A program made the translations under genes and the position numbers. 64,000 nucleotides of DNA. It comes from an uncultured Clostridia bacterium. GTDB taxonomy: Bacteria; Bacillota; Clostridia; Christensenellales; Pumilibacteraceae. Positions 1 to 8,794 of the stretch are shown in pieces (the first letter of the stretch is position 1; each line of letters starts with the position of its first letter). The notes below the pieces were generated by a model. The model made no database searches. It saw only the letters and a list, made by a program, of their open reading frames with translations, and was not told the origin of the DNA. The stretch lies in assembly GCA_944363615.1 (NCBI GenBank), contig CALVUQ010000006.1, positions 1-64,000 on the forward strand. The letters are read 5' to 3'.

Positions 1-491
1 TAGTCGATTTCCTCGTCGCGGGACTTGATGTCCCAGATACGCCACGGGGCGATAATCTTCATATCGGGAGCAAAAGCCTTGATAGCAAGCTCGAACCTCA
101 CCTGGTCGTTACCTTTTCCCGTGCAGCCGTGACAAATTGCGTCGGCACCCTCTTTAAGCGCGATTTCCGTAATATGTTTCGCGATAACGGGACGCGCAAA
201 CGACGTGCCCAAAAGATACTCTCCCTCGTATTTAGCGCCCGCTTTAAGCGTGGGAAAAACGTAATCGTTGATAAACTCGTCTTTTAAATCCAGGACGTAA
301 AGCTTGCTTGCGCCCGTCTTTTTAGCCTTTTCTTCCAGCCCGTCCAGCTCCGTCCCCTGTCCGACGTCGCCGCTTACCGCGATAATCTCGGGATTGTCGT
401 AATTTTCTTTAAGCCAAGGAATTATTATCGACGTATCCAGTCCGCCCGAATACGCAAGCACAATTTTTTTGATCTTTTTGTCGGTTTTCAT
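1..491 (-). CDS. argG: Argininosuccinate synthase, N-terminal part (cut by window edge)
   Basis: Catalyses ATP-dependent condensation of citrulline and aspartate in arginine biosynthesis (cytoplasm). Reading the minus strand from the ATG at 491 gives a protein beginning [20 protein letters not shown], which holds the N-type ATP pyrophosphatase P-loop SGGLDTS, followed by GDVGQG, by [12 protein letters not shown] and by [13 protein letters not shown], all hallmarks of this family. About 163 residues of an expected ~400 are present; the gene runs off the left edge. A GGAGGG Shine-Dalgarno lies just upstream of the ATG. It has its own promoter and an ArgR-like box upstream, so it is probably the first gene of its transcript; argH may follow outside the window. 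Confidence 0.96.
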   Translation of the reverse strand, partial: MKTDKKIKKIVLAYSGGLDTSIIIPWLKENYDNPEIIAVSGDVGQGTELDGLEEKAKKTGASKLYVLDLKDEFINDYVFPTLKAGAKYEGEYLLGTSFARPVIAKHITEIALKEGADAICHGCTGKGNDQVRFELAIKAFAPDMKIIAPWRIWDIKSRDEEID

Positions 492-526
492 GTGACCCTC
501 CGATATATGTCTTTTACATGTTGTAA

Positions 527-555
527 ATTATACACCCTAACGCCTAAACAGTCAA
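527..555 (-). promoter_or_regulatory. Sigma-A promoter of argG
   Basis: On the minus strand TTGACT is followed after 17 bp by a perfect TATAAT (-35 at 550-555, -10 at 527-532). Transcription would start about 30 bp before the argG ATG, leaving no room for a leader attenuator. Confidence 0.8.
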
Positions 556-572
556 GCATTTTTAACTGTTTT

Positions 573-590
573 TATGTATAATTATTCATA
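573..590. promoter_or_regulatory. Putative ARG box (ArgR/AhrC operator)
   Basis: The 18-mer TATGTATAATTATTCATA matches the general ARG-box consensus WNTGAATWWWWATTCANW at 17 of 18 positions. It lies 17 bp upstream of the argG -35 element, the right gene for ArgR control. Only one clear box was seen although ArgR operators usually come in pairs. Confidence 0.55.
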
Positions 591-656
591 AAATTTTGAT
601 AATATTGTATAATTTGTCGTGTTTATGCAAATATATGCGTATAAAATATTTTTTAT

Positions 657-688
657 GCAAAAGCCCCCGGACAAACGGAGGCTTTTTT
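657..688 (-). terminator. Rho-independent terminator of the dehydratase-activase operon
   Basis: An 11-bp stem with one mismatch (AAAAGCCCCCG pairing with CGGAGGCTTTT, loop GACAAA) lies 20 bp beyond the stop of the minus-strand gene and ends in a U-run in that direction. The T-run on the other strand could make it bidirectional. Confidence 0.75.
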
Positions 689-708
689 GCGACGAATATA
701 TCTTAATA

Positions 709-1938
709 TCAGTTTTCGCGTATGTTTGCAATCATGAGTTTCAGGCGGTTTTCCTGGTTGACGTTGGTTGCGCTTGGATCGTAGTCTATTGCGACGATAT
801 TGGCGTCGGGATATTCTTCCTTTACTTTACGGCTCATCCCCTTTGCCACGATATGGTTGGGAAGGCATCCGAAAGGCTGAGTACATACGATGTTTTTGGT
901 TCCCGTTTTGGCAAGACAGCCCATTTCGGCTGTTATAAGCCAGCCCTCGCCCATTTTGACGCCCTGGTTTATAAGCTTGTCCGCCTCCTTTCTCAGCTGT
1001 TCGAAGTCGTCCATGGGATCGAAGCCGCCGTAAGCCACAACGGTTTTGTTAAGCTTTCTCGACAGCGACAGCAAAATTTTGTAAAGCAGCGAAGAAACGC
1101 GGGTAACCGTGTTTTTAAAGCCGTATATTCTGCCGTCGTTGATGTTGTTTACAGTACAGTAAAGCACGAAGTCCATAAGCCCGGGAACGACGGGCTCGCA
1201 CCCCTCGCGAATGAGAAATTCTTCAAGGTGATTGTTTGCAAGCGGCGAATATTTGACGTAAATTTCCCCTACAATGCCCACCCGCGGCTTTCTCTTATTG
1301 TCTCGCTTGATCGAAGAAAACGCGTCCAGTATCATTTTATAGTTCTTTTTGCGCTTGCCGAACCCGCCTTTTTTTAATTTTTCGGCAAGCTTAGCCTCAC
1401 ACTCGGCAAGAACTTTATCCGTTTCTCCCTTTGATTTTTCATAAGGCTTGCATTGGTTGTAAAGAAGCATCATGAGGTCGCCGTACAGAACCGCGTCAAG
1501 CAATTTGAAGAGAATGGGTAAAGTTATTTTGAATCCCGGACTTTTTTCAAGGCCGGAAAAATTGAGCGAAATTACGGGAATCTGCGGATATTCCGCCTCA
1601 AGAGCCTTGCGAAGCAAATGCAGATAATTGGAGGCACGGCACCCGCCGCCCGTTTGCGATATCATCAGAGCGGTTTTATCGGGGTCGTATTTGCCGCTTT
1701 TCAGCGCGTCGAGGAACTGACCTATAACCAACAGCGCGGGATAACAAGTGTCGTTATGCACGTTTTTAAGCCCCTCGTCCACGACTGCGCGCGCCGAGTT
1801 TTGCAAAAGCTCCATTTTATAACCGTATTTTTCAAACACCTTTATTATCAGTTTGAAATGAATGGGCAGCATGTCCGGCACCAGAATGGTGTGCGTTTTA
1901 CGCATGTCCGCGGTAAATTGTACGTGTTTCTTTTCCAT
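709..1938 (-). CDS. 2-hydroxyacyl-CoA dehydratase activase partner, DUF2229-type C-terminal part
   Basis: This 409-residue protein corresponds to the C-terminal portion of the ~1,400-residue fused acyl-CoA dehydratase activase proteins of Clostridia (BcrAD/BadFG plus DUF2229). It has a dehydratase-subunit-like fold signature with cysteines in NDTCYPALL, in GGGCRASNY and near the C-terminus in EMGCLAK and PFGCLPNH, which could bind an iron-sulfur cluster. Start: ATG with AAGGA overlapping the stop of the upstream gene, ten bases apart, so the two genes look translationally coupled rather than frameshifted. The substrate is unknown; members of this superfamily activate or perform radical dehydrations of 2-hydroxyacyl-CoA esters or benzoyl-CoA-type reductions. 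Confidence 0.8.
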   Translation of the reverse strand: MEKKHVQFTADMRKTHTILVPDMLPIHFKLIIKVFEKYGYKMELLQNSARAVVDEGLKNVHNDTCYPALLVIGQFLDALKSGKYDPDKTALMISQTGGGCRASNYLHLLRKALEAEYPQIPVISLNFSGLEKSPGFKITLPILFKLLDAVLYGDLMMLLYNQCKPYEKSKGETDKVLAECEAKLAEKLKKGGFGKRKKNYKMILDAFSSIKRDNKRKPRVGIVGEIYVKYSPLANNHLEEFLIREGCEPVVPGLMDFVLYCTVNNINDGRIYGFKNTVTRVSSLLYKILLSLSRKLNKTVVAYGGFDPMDDFEQLRKEADKLINQGVKMGEGWLITAEMGCLAKTGTKNIVCTQPFGCLPNHIVAKGMSRKVKEEYPDANIVAIDYDPSATNVNQENRLKLMIANIREN

Positions 1939-1948
1939 GAGTTTTTCC

Positions 1949-4867
1949 TTATTCTATTGCGGCGAGAAGCGACCTTAAGCGGATTTTGATCGCGCCCAGA
2001 TTGCTTATCTCGTCTATTTTCAGTTGAGTGTAAATTTTTCCGCGGGACTCCAGTATCGCGCGCACTTCATCGGTAGTAATGGCGTCGATGCCGCACCCGA
2101 AAGACACAAGCTGGACAAGGTTCATGTCCTTTTGTCCCGCGACGAACGCGGCGGCACGGTAAAGGCGCGAATGGTAAGTCCACTGATTAAGCACTCCCAA
2201 AGCGGGCGTGTCGGCAAAATCGCTTACCGCGTCTTCGGATACGGAAACCACGCCCAAAGAGGCAATCAGCTTCTGCACGCCGTGATTTATCTCGGGATCT
2301 ATGTGATAAGGCCTGCCCGCAAGCACCACTATGGGCAAGTTGCGCTCCCGTGCGAAAGATATCAGCTCCTGCCCTTTCTTTACCACGGCGGAATGGAATT
2401 CTTTAAGCGCGGCAAAGCCTTTTTCCACGGCTTTTTCCGCCTCGCGCGGCTTGATTTTATATTTCGCAAGACTTTTTACGATAGCCGAGGCAATGTTGTG
2501 CGGCCTGTTCATGTCTATGTACGGATAAACAAAATTGTCCTGATTAAGCTCCGCCGTGTTGGCGCGCAAAAGCTCCGGATAATAGGCGACAACGGGACAG
2601 TTGTAATGATTGTCGCTGTGATCTTCGTCGATATTGTAGCTTTCGCAAGGATAGAACACAAAATCCACGCCTTTGTCAAGCAGGTTAAGCACATGTCCGT
2701 GCACCAGTTTTGCGGGATAGCAAACGGTGTCTGAAGGAATGGTATGCTGGCCCGACAAGAACAGTTTGCGCGAGGATTCGTCGGATATTACCGTTTCGAA
2801 TCCAAGCGAATCGAAAACCGCGTTCCAGAAAGGAAGCTGCTCGTAAAAATTAAGGCACAACGGAAGTCCCACTTTTGCCTTTGGCGAAACAGCGGTGTTT
2901 TTTATCCCGTTTATCAACAGATTGTACTTATAGTCGTAAAGATTGGGCAGGATATCCGATTCCTTTTTCCCCAGTCCCTTTTCGCATCGGTTGCCGGAAA
3001 TAAGCTTGCGCCCGTCGGAAAACGTCAGTACGTTTAACGAGCAATGCGCCGTACAGCGATTGCAGTTTATATTTACGGATTTATAAGAAAAATTTTCAAG
3101 CTGTTCGGGAGTTATTATATCCGATTTTCCTTTGCTTTTCTTTTTCGCGTACAAAGCCGCGCCGTATGCGCCCATAAGGCCTGCAATTGCGGGGCGCACC
3201 ACCTCCATGTTGAGTTCCTTTTCAAAAGCGCGCAAAACCGCGTCATTGAGAAAAGTGCCGCCCTGAACCACTACGCGCTTACCAAGCTCCTCGGGACTTT
3301 TGGCGCGAATGACTTTGTAAATGGCGTTTTTCACTACCGACGAGGAAATTCCAGCGCTGATGTCGTCCACTCCCGCCCCGTCTTTCTGCGCTTGTTTGAC
3401 CGAACTGTTCATGAACACCGTGCAACGGGACCCCAGTTCCACGGGGTGAAGGGCGAACAATCCCAGCTTTGAAAATTCGGCAACGCCCATGCCGAGAGCG
3501 TTGGCAAACGTCTGGATAAAAGAGCCGCATCCCGAAGAACAGGCTTCGTTAAGCATGATATTGTCTATCGCCTTGTTCTTGATTTTGAAACACTTTATAT
3601 CCTGACCGCCGATGTCGATTATAAAGTCAACGTCGGGACAGAATTCAAGCGCGGCGGTAAAGTGAGCAACCGTTTCCACAATGCCGAAATCAAGTTTCAG
3701 CCCGGATTTAAGCAGCTCCTCCCCGTAGCCGGTAACAGCCGATGAAACTATTTTAATCCTGTCGCCCATCAGCTTATAGAGTTCTTTCAGCTTGTCCGAA
3801 ACCACGTCCAACGGACGCCCGACGTTCTGCGTATAATGGCTGTAAAGAATTTTTCCCTCGTCCGAGAGAAGTACCATTTTAGTCGTGGTTGAACCCGCGT
3901 CCACCCCGAGATACGCGTTGCCCGAATATGTAGCGATATCCTGTCTTTCCACATCAGCGCGCGAATGGCGTTTTATGAATTCGTCGTATTCTTCGCGAGA
4001 AGCAAACAAAGGCTGAGAAGAAAAAACGCTTTCGTTTGGTTTTGAATTGAAGATTTTGTCCAGAATGTCTTTCGGATCTTCCCAATACGCGTTTCTTGCC
4101 GCGTAAAGCGCCGCGCCGTACGCCATGAAACAGGGCGCAAGATCGGGAAAAACGGCGTTCTCCTCGCTTAATCCCAGCGTCTTGGTAAAAGCGTTCTGCA
4201 GTGCCTTGTAAAAATGCAGCGGTCCGCCCAGGAACAGGACTTTGCCTTTGATTTGTCTGCCTTGCGCAAGACCTGCGACCGTCTGGTCCACCACCGCCTG
4301 AAAAATACTTGCCGCGACGTCCTCAAGCGCGGCGCCCTGATTGAGCAGCGGCTGAATATCGCTTTTTGCGAAAACTCCGCAACGTGAGGCAATCGAATAA
4401 ATGTTTTTTGCCGCCAAAGCAAGCTCGTCCAGTTTATCGCCCGAAACTTTCAGAAGCGTAGCCATCTGGTCGATAAAAGCGCCCGTACCGCCCGCGCAGG
4501 ACCCGTTCATGCGCTGTTCGGTTCCGCCAGTCAGGAATAGAATTTTCGCGTCCTCGCCGCCCAGCTCCACCGCGCAATCGGCGTCCGGATACATTTTCTT
4601 TATTGCAAGCGACGCGGCGTAAACTTCCTGCACGAACTGGATCCCCGCGGCCGTGGATAACCCGAGCCCCGCCGATCCCGTCATGGCAATTTTAAACTTG
4701 CCAGTATAAAAGGAAAAGATATGTTTTAACTGCTCGCAAACCGTTTCCTTAACTTTGGAAAAATGCCTGTCGTAAACGGAATGGACTATTTCTCCCTGTT
4801 CGTCCAGCAGTATGCACTTTACGGTAGTGGAACCTACGTCCACGCCCACCGTGTATTTTTGTTCCAT
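1949..4867 (-). CDS. Acyl-CoA dehydratase activase with two ASKHA (BcrAD/BadFG) domains
   Basis: ATP-dependent activase of the HgdC/BadF type, duplicated. The first ASKHA domain starts with GVDVGSTTVK and has the ligand region NGSCAGGTGAF; the second starts with GVDAGSTTTK and has NEACSSGCGSF. In the family the conserved cysteine holds a bridging [4Fe-4S] cluster that donates an electron to a dehydratase on ATP hydrolysis. After residue ~590 comes a cysteine motif NCNRCTAHC and the beginning of the DUF2229 region, which continues in the next gene. An upstream in-frame ATG exists at 4894, but the ATG at 4867 has the better ribosome site (GAGGT, 8 bases) and matches the family start. Cytoplasmic and oxygen-sensitive by family knowledge. 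Confidence 0.88.
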   Translation of the reverse strand: MEQKYTVGVDVGSTTVKCILLDEQGEIVHSVYDRHFSKVKETVCEQLKHIFSFYTGKFKIAMTGSAGLGLSTAAGIQFVQEVYAASLAIKKMYPDADCAVELGGEDAKILFLTGGTEQRMNGSCAGGTGAFIDQMATLLKVSGDKLDELALAAKNIYSIASRCGVFAKSDIQPLLNQGAALEDVAASIFQAVVDQTVAGLAQGRQIKGKVLFLGGPLHFYKALQNAFTKTLGLSEENAVFPDLAPCFMAYGAALYAARNAYWEDPKDILDKIFNSKPNESVFSSQPLFASREEYDEFIKRHSRADVERQDIATYSGNAYLGVDAGSTTTKMVLLSDEGKILYSHYTQNVGRPLDVVSDKLKELYKLMGDRIKIVSSAVTGYGEELLKSGLKLDFGIVETVAHFTAALEFCPDVDFIIDIGGQDIKCFKIKNKAIDNIMLNEACSSGCGSFIQTFANALGMGVAEFSKLGLFALHPVELGSRCTVFMNSSVKQAQKDGAGVDDISAGISSSVVKNAIYKVIRAKSPEELGKRVVVQGGTFLNDAVLRAFEKELNMEVVRPAIAGLMGAYGAALYAKKKSKGKSDIITPEQLENFSYKSVNINCNRCTAHCSLNVLTFSDGRKLISGNRCEKGLGKKESDILPNLYDYKYNLLINGIKNTAVSPKAKVGLPLCLNFYEQLPFWNAVFDSLGFETVISDESSRKLFLSGQHTIPSDTVCYPAKLVHGHVLNLLDKGVDFVFYPCESYNIDEDHSDNHYNCPVVAYYPELLRANTAELNQDNFVYPYIDMNRPHNIASAIVKSLAKYKIKPREAEKAVEKGFAALKEFHSAVVKKGQELISFARERNLPIVVLAGRPYHIDPEINHGVQKLIASLGVVSVSEDAVSDFADTPALGVLNQWTYHSRLYRAAAFVAGQKDMNLVQLVSFGCGIDAITTDEVRAILESRGKIYTQLKIDEISNLGAIKIRLRSLLAAIE

Positions 4868-4950
4868 AGTAGCAACCTCGTTTTCAATGAACAATCAAAA
4901 AATAACAAGCACGGCCGCCTTAGCCGACGGCAATCTGATTTTACGGCAAT

Positions 4951-4979
4951 ATTATAGCATATACAAACCGAAATGAAAA
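4951..4979 (-). promoter_or_regulatory. Probable promoter of the activase operon
   Basis: Minus strand: TTTTCA, 17 bp, TATAAT. The -10 is perfect and the -35 matches four of six; the leader to the chosen ATG is about 77 bases. Confidence 0.55.
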
Positions 4980-5067
4980 CTGTTTTTTTCCTGCACAAAA
5001 GGGCAAAACAATCGGTTTTGCATAAAAAACGGTTATTTTTATAAAAAACAGTATGAATCTGCGCCGT

Positions 5068-6756
5068 TCAGTTCTTGTCTTTACCGCAGGGATATGCCGA
5101 TGCGGCAGGCAAAACGTCGCGGCTTACGATATCGTAAAATCTGTATCCGCCCGAAAAGTTGTAACAGTCAAAGCCATTCTGGGCCAGAATGCGGCACGCC
5201 AGATAGCTTCTTAATCCCGACTGACACATGACGTAAACGGGCTTGTTTTTATCGATTTCGTCCAGTCTTTCCCTTATTTCGTCAAGCGGAATATTGACAA
5301 AACCTTCCGCATGTCCGCGTGCATATTCGTAAGGAGTGCGCGCGTCTAATTTGAAAACGGTCGACGGCAAAGAAGCAACGTCTTCGTAATGGAACTGTTT
5401 CACTTTGCCCGTTAACACGTTTTCAATCATAAAGCCCGCGACGTTGACGGGATCTTTGGCGGACGAGTACGGCGGCGCGTAAGCAAGTTCAAGATCCTTA
5501 AGATCGACTGCGGAAAGGCCTGCGCGCATGGCGGTTGCAATGACGTCGATGCGCTTGTCTACGCCTTCGCTGCCGGCAATTTGCGCGCCGTAAATTTTAA
5601 GCGTGCTTTTGTCGAACAGGACCTTCATAGTCATGACTTTGCCGCCGGGATAATAACCGGCATGATTTAACGGCGACAATACGACTTTTTCATAGTCTTT
5701 CCCTGCGGCTTTAAGCTGAGCTTCGTTAGCGCCCACGGACGCAGCCGTAAGCGAAAAAACTTTTATTACGGAAGTCCCGAACGAGCCATCATACTCGCTG
5801 TTTCCGCCCGCGATATTATCCGCCGCTATTCTGCCCTGCTTGTTGGCGGGGCCCGCCAGTGAAATAAGCGCGCGCGTGCCTAAGGCAAGATTTTCAACTT
5901 CCACCGCATCGCCCACGGCATAAACGTCCGGCGCAGACGTCTCCATCTTCTTGTTTACGACGATGCTGCCTTTTATGCCCGTCTTTATGCCCGCTGCCGC
6001 GGCAAGTCCAGTATCGGGGGCAACTCCTGCGGCAAGCACCACCATATCGGTTTCGAACTTTCCGCCGTCCTGCGTTTCTATAAGCAATGCGTCGCCTTTT
6101 TCCGAAATCGAACTTACGGCGGTTTTAAGCATGATTTTTACGCCGCCGCGACGCATTTCGGCATGCAGCAAACTTGCCATGTCCCTGTCGAACGGGCCTA
6201 AAATATGGTCGGCAAATTCGACTACCGTAGTGTCGATATTAAGCCTTGAAAGGTTTTCGGCCGTCTCAAGCCCGATAAATCCGCCGCCGATAACCATTGC
6301 GCGCGCAGGTTTGTGTGCGTCCGCGAAAGCTTTTATTCTGACCGTATCCTCTACTGTGCGCAAAGTAAACACCCGCTTACAGTCCGCCCCCTCTATCCCC
6401 GGATTAACGGGACGCGCACCGGGCGACAGCAACAGTTTATCATAGCTTTCAGTAAAAGTTTTACCTGTATCGAGATTGCGTACATCCACCGTTTTTGCTG
6501 CGGTATCGATTTTAACCACCTCGTGGCGGACGCGCACGTCGATACGGTAACGGCTGAAAAAGCCTTCGGGCGATTGCAATGTAAGTTCATCAAAATCCCC
6601 GATGACGCCGCCTACGTAATAGGGCAATCCGCAGTTTGCGTATGAAACGTAACCGCTTTTTTCAAATATGATTATTTCCGCTTTTTCATCCAGTCTGCGT
6701 AAGCGCGCAGCCGCCGTTGCTCCGCCGGCAACACCGCCGACAATAATAACTTTCAT
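5068..6756 (-). CDS. CoA-disulfide reductase / NADH oxidase family flavoprotein with C-terminal rhodanese domain
   Basis: FAD-dependent disulfide oxidoreductase that by family knowledge reduces CoA-disulfide or CoA-persulfide with NAD(P)H; rhodanese-fused members act in persulfide handling. Seen: FAD fold VGGVAGGATAAARLRR at the N-terminus, single redox cysteine Cys42 in SYANCGLPYY, NAD(P)H fold GGGFIGLETAENL, second FAD motif DVYAVGDAVE, and a rhodanese domain from residue ~455 with its catalytic loop CQSGLRS. Length 562 residues is normal for CoADR-rhodanese fusions. A longer reading from 6864 is possible, but AAGGAG sits only before the ATG at 6756. It stands alone between two differently regulated units. 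Confidence 0.9.
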   Translation of the reverse strand: MKVIIVGGVAGGATAAARLRRLDEKAEIIIFEKSGYVSYANCGLPYYVGGVIGDFDELTLQSPEGFFSRYRIDVRVRHEVVKIDTAAKTVDVRNLDTGKTFTESYDKLLLSPGARPVNPGIEGADCKRVFTLRTVEDTVRIKAFADAHKPARAMVIGGGFIGLETAENLSRLNIDTTVVEFADHILGPFDRDMASLLHAEMRRGGVKIMLKTAVSSISEKGDALLIETQDGGKFETDMVVLAAGVAPDTGLAAAAGIKTGIKGSIVVNKKMETSAPDVYAVGDAVEVENLALGTRALISLAGPANKQGRIAADNIAGGNSEYDGSFGTSVIKVFSLTAASVGANEAQLKAAGKDYEKVVLSPLNHAGYYPGGKVMTMKVLFDKSTLKIYGAQIAGSEGVDKRIDVIATAMRAGLSAVDLKDLELAYAPPYSSAKDPVNVAGFMIENVLTGKVKQFHYEDVASLPSTVFKLDARTPYEYARGHAEGFVNIPLDEIRERLDEIDKNKPVYVMCQSGLRSYLACRILAQNGFDCYNFSGGYRFYDIVSRDVLPAASAYPCGKDKN

Positions 6757-6901
6757 AATATATTCTCCTTGAATGATTTTGAATTTGTCTTGTTTTTTCA
6801 AATGTTTTTTATCCGATGATTCAGCTTTCATCGCACTCATCAGCGGCCGCAAAACAAAAATCAAACAGTCTTTAATTTTCGCGAAAACCGCGTAAAAACA
6901 G

Positions 6902-7540
6902 TCAAACGTCCTCCGACAAATGAGTGCTTAAATTGCCAAGATGATGATCGTAGCCTTCGGTCAACAGCGTAAATTTACCGTCTTTGTACTCAAGTTCGGT
7001 AACCGAGGCGTTTGACACCCATGGTATCTCCCCCAGCTTTTTCAAAGGCATGCCTTTTGCCATGCACATTATCGCCCTTACGGGTGTGGCGTGCGTAAAC
7101 ACCAGTATATTTTCGCCCTCATGCTTTATTGCAAGTTCCTTAAGCTTTTCGGTTACCCTTTGGTAAAGCTCCGCCACGCTTTCACCGTTATCGGCGCGGG
7201 CGGAAGCGATGTCGTTGATCCACACGGAATAAGTTTCGGGATAAAGATTTATAAGGTCATGATAAGGCTTTCTTTCCCAATCTCCTCCGAAAATCTCGCG
7301 GAAAGCGGGCTCGGGTACGGCTTTAAGATTATGTATCTTCTCGCTGGGCGCGGCAGTCTGACGCGCGCGCATAAGGTCGCTTGTGTAAATTGCCGAAAAA
7401 TCGACGTCCTTAAGATATTTGGCGGTAAGCTCCGCCTGCTTCATTCCCAAAGGAGTCAAAGGAACGTCGGTGCTTCCCACAAAAGCGTCGATTTTATTCC
7501 CCTCGCTTTCGCCGTGACGTACAACGTATATATGTGTCAT
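6902..7540 (-). CDS. Histidine phosphatase family protein (phosphoglycerate mutase-like)
   Basis: A 212-residue branch-1 histidine phosphatase. Seen: the phosphohistidine motif VRHGESEGN close to the N-terminus, the second arginine region SDLMRARQTA, the acidic FREIFGGDWE and the later histidine motif VFTHATPVRAI. Such small proteins are broad phosphatases or cofactor-dependent mutases (GpmB/CobC/PhoE-like); the sequence alone does not name the substrate, and no cobalamin genes are near. ATG preceded by GGAGGAAAGAGAC. It has its own promoter. Confidence 0.88.
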   Translation of the reverse strand: MTHIYVVRHGESEGNKIDAFVGSTDVPLTPLGMKQAELTAKYLKDVDFSAIYTSDLMRARQTAAPSEKIHNLKAVPEPAFREIFGGDWERKPYHDLINLYPETYSVWINDIASARADNGESVAELYQRVTEKLKELAIKHEGENILVFTHATPVRAIMCMAKGMPLKKLGEIPWVSNASVTELEYKDGKFTLLTEGYDHHLGNLSTHLSEDV

Positions 7541-7559
7541 GTCTCTTTCCTCCGCAAAA

Positions 7560-7589
7560 ATTATAACATTTATACGCCGCTTCGGTCAA
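7560..7589 (-). promoter_or_regulatory. Promoter of the histidine phosphatase gene
   Basis: Minus strand TTGACC, 18 bp, perfect TATAAT, ending 20 bp from the start codon. Confidence 0.7.
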
Positions 7590-7632
7590 TACAACTAAAC
7601 GCAAAATTTAAGGCCAAATTTAAAAAAGCCTA

Positions 7633-7661
7633 TTGACATTCTGATATTTTTATAATATCAT
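7633..7661 (+). promoter_or_regulatory. Promoter of the LRR lipoprotein gene
   Basis: Perfect TTGACA, 17 bp, TATCAT, 44 bp upstream of an ATG preceded by AAGGAGG. Confidence 0.75.
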
Positions 7662-7705
7662 TATATTCAGAGTATGATTTTTAAATAAATATTTAAGGAG
7701 GATTT

Positions 7706-8605
7706 ATGAAGAAGTTTGTAGGATTATTGATTGTTTTCGTCCTGGCGATCGTCCCGCTTACCGTTTTTATGACGGGCTGCGGAGAAAACACTCCGGAAGA
7801 AAACCCAAATCTTTCTTTCTCGCTTAACGAGGAAGAAACAGGTTACACCGTCAGGGGCAAAAGCGCGGTGAAAATCACGGCAACCGAAATCGCCATCCCC
7901 GCCGAGTATGAAGGAAAACCGGTCATTGCGATCTCGTCCAAAGCTTTTAACGGATTTACCAAGCTGACCAAGATTACCATACCCGACAGCGTAAAGGAAA
8001 TTTTCAGCAGCGCTTTTGAAAATTGCAATGCTTTGCAAAGCATAACCATACCCGACAGCGTGACCTCTTTGGGGAAAAACGCCTTCAAAGGATGCAACGC
8101 GCTTACCTCCGCGGTAATAGGCTCCGGGCTGAAAAGCATAAGCGAAAACGCCTTTGAAAACTGCAAAGCGCTTACTTCCGTCACGTTTCCCGCAGAACTT
8201 GAAGATATCGGCAAAAACGCTTTTCTTTGCTGTTCCTCTTTAGAATCAGTCAAATTTCCCGAGGGATTACTGAGTATCGGCAGCTACGCTTTTTCGCAGT
8301 GCTATGCCCTTGAGGAAATAAAGCTTCCTGCCAGCATCACCACTATCGGGGATTTTGCGTTCGGGCAGAACAACGGAAACGAATACCCGGGGAGTCTTTT
8401 GAAAGCATATTTTTACGGTCCGCTTCCTAACGGCATAAACCAGTCCTTCGGTTATACATGGGATGATAATGAATTCAGAGTCTACGTCCCTGCCGAATAT
8501 TACGAAGATTATAAAAACGCGGATGCCTCCGATTGGCAAAGATGCGTCATTGCGTTTAACCTGCTGGAAACTTTTGACCCGGAGGAAAATCCTTACAACA
8601 GCTGA
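7706..8605 (+). CDS. BspA-type leucine-rich repeat surface lipoprotein
   Basis: A 299-residue secreted protein. Residues 1-25 form a lipoprotein signal peptide with a lipobox ending in MTGC (Cys26), so it should be lipidated and face outward. Residues ~55-240 hold about six LRR_5 repeats of ~23 residues with the pattern AF..C..L..I.IP..V..I, the BspA/TpLRR family found in adhesins of gut and oral anaerobes. Repeat units are close enough that some DNA stretches recur exactly (for example around 7976 and 8043). The function is unknown beyond likely binding to host or partner surfaces. It is one of few plus-strand genes and is monocistronic. Confidence 0.85.
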   Translation: MKKFVGLLIVFVLAIVPLTVFMTGCGENTPEENPNLSFSLNEEETGYTVRGKSAVKITATEIAIPAEYEGKPVIAISSKAFNGFTKLTKITIPDSVKEIFSSAFENCNALQSITIPDSVTSLGKNAFKGCNALTSAVIGSGLKSISENAFENCKALTSVTFPAELEDIGKNAFLCCSSLESVKFPEGLLSIGSYAFSQCYALEEIKLPASITTIGDFAFGQNNGNEYPGSLLKAYFYGPLPNGINQSFGYTWDDNEFRVYVPAEYYEDYKNADASDWQRCVIAFNLLETFDPEENPYNS

Positions 8606-8748
8606 TTTCTGCTTATAATTATTTGCCGCGGCATGAAATTTTAAAACTTCAAAGGAGCGCCTTTCGATTTGTAATCCAGCGGATTTTTGCAGTCAAATTT
8701 CAGCCGCACCATTTTAAGTTAAAATAAGCTTATCATAAAAGACCATAT

Positions 8749-8791
8749 CAAAAAAGGGTTTTCCCGAAAAGTTCGGAAAAGCCCTTTTTAT
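8749..8791. terminator. Bidirectional terminator between convergent genes
   Basis: Long stem AAAAAGGG...CCCTTTTT extended inward with one mismatch around loop AAAAGTT, with T-runs on both strands. It serves the minus-strand aminopeptidase directly and can also stop the plus-strand LRR gene. Confidence 0.8.
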
Positions 8792-8794
8792 TTG

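Noticed and set aside
619-1377. Long plus-strand frame of 252 codons
   Set aside because: Antisense to the DUF2229 gene, no ribosome site, crosses its terminator, no recognisable protein.
1938-1960. Possible frameshift or nonsense mutation splitting the dehydratase activase
   Set aside because: The second part has its own ATG and a well-placed AAGGA site overlapping the upstream stop, so a natural split is more likely.
7976-8061. Short direct DNA repeats in the LRR lipoprotein gene
   Set aside because: They follow from the repeating protein units and are not an independent element.
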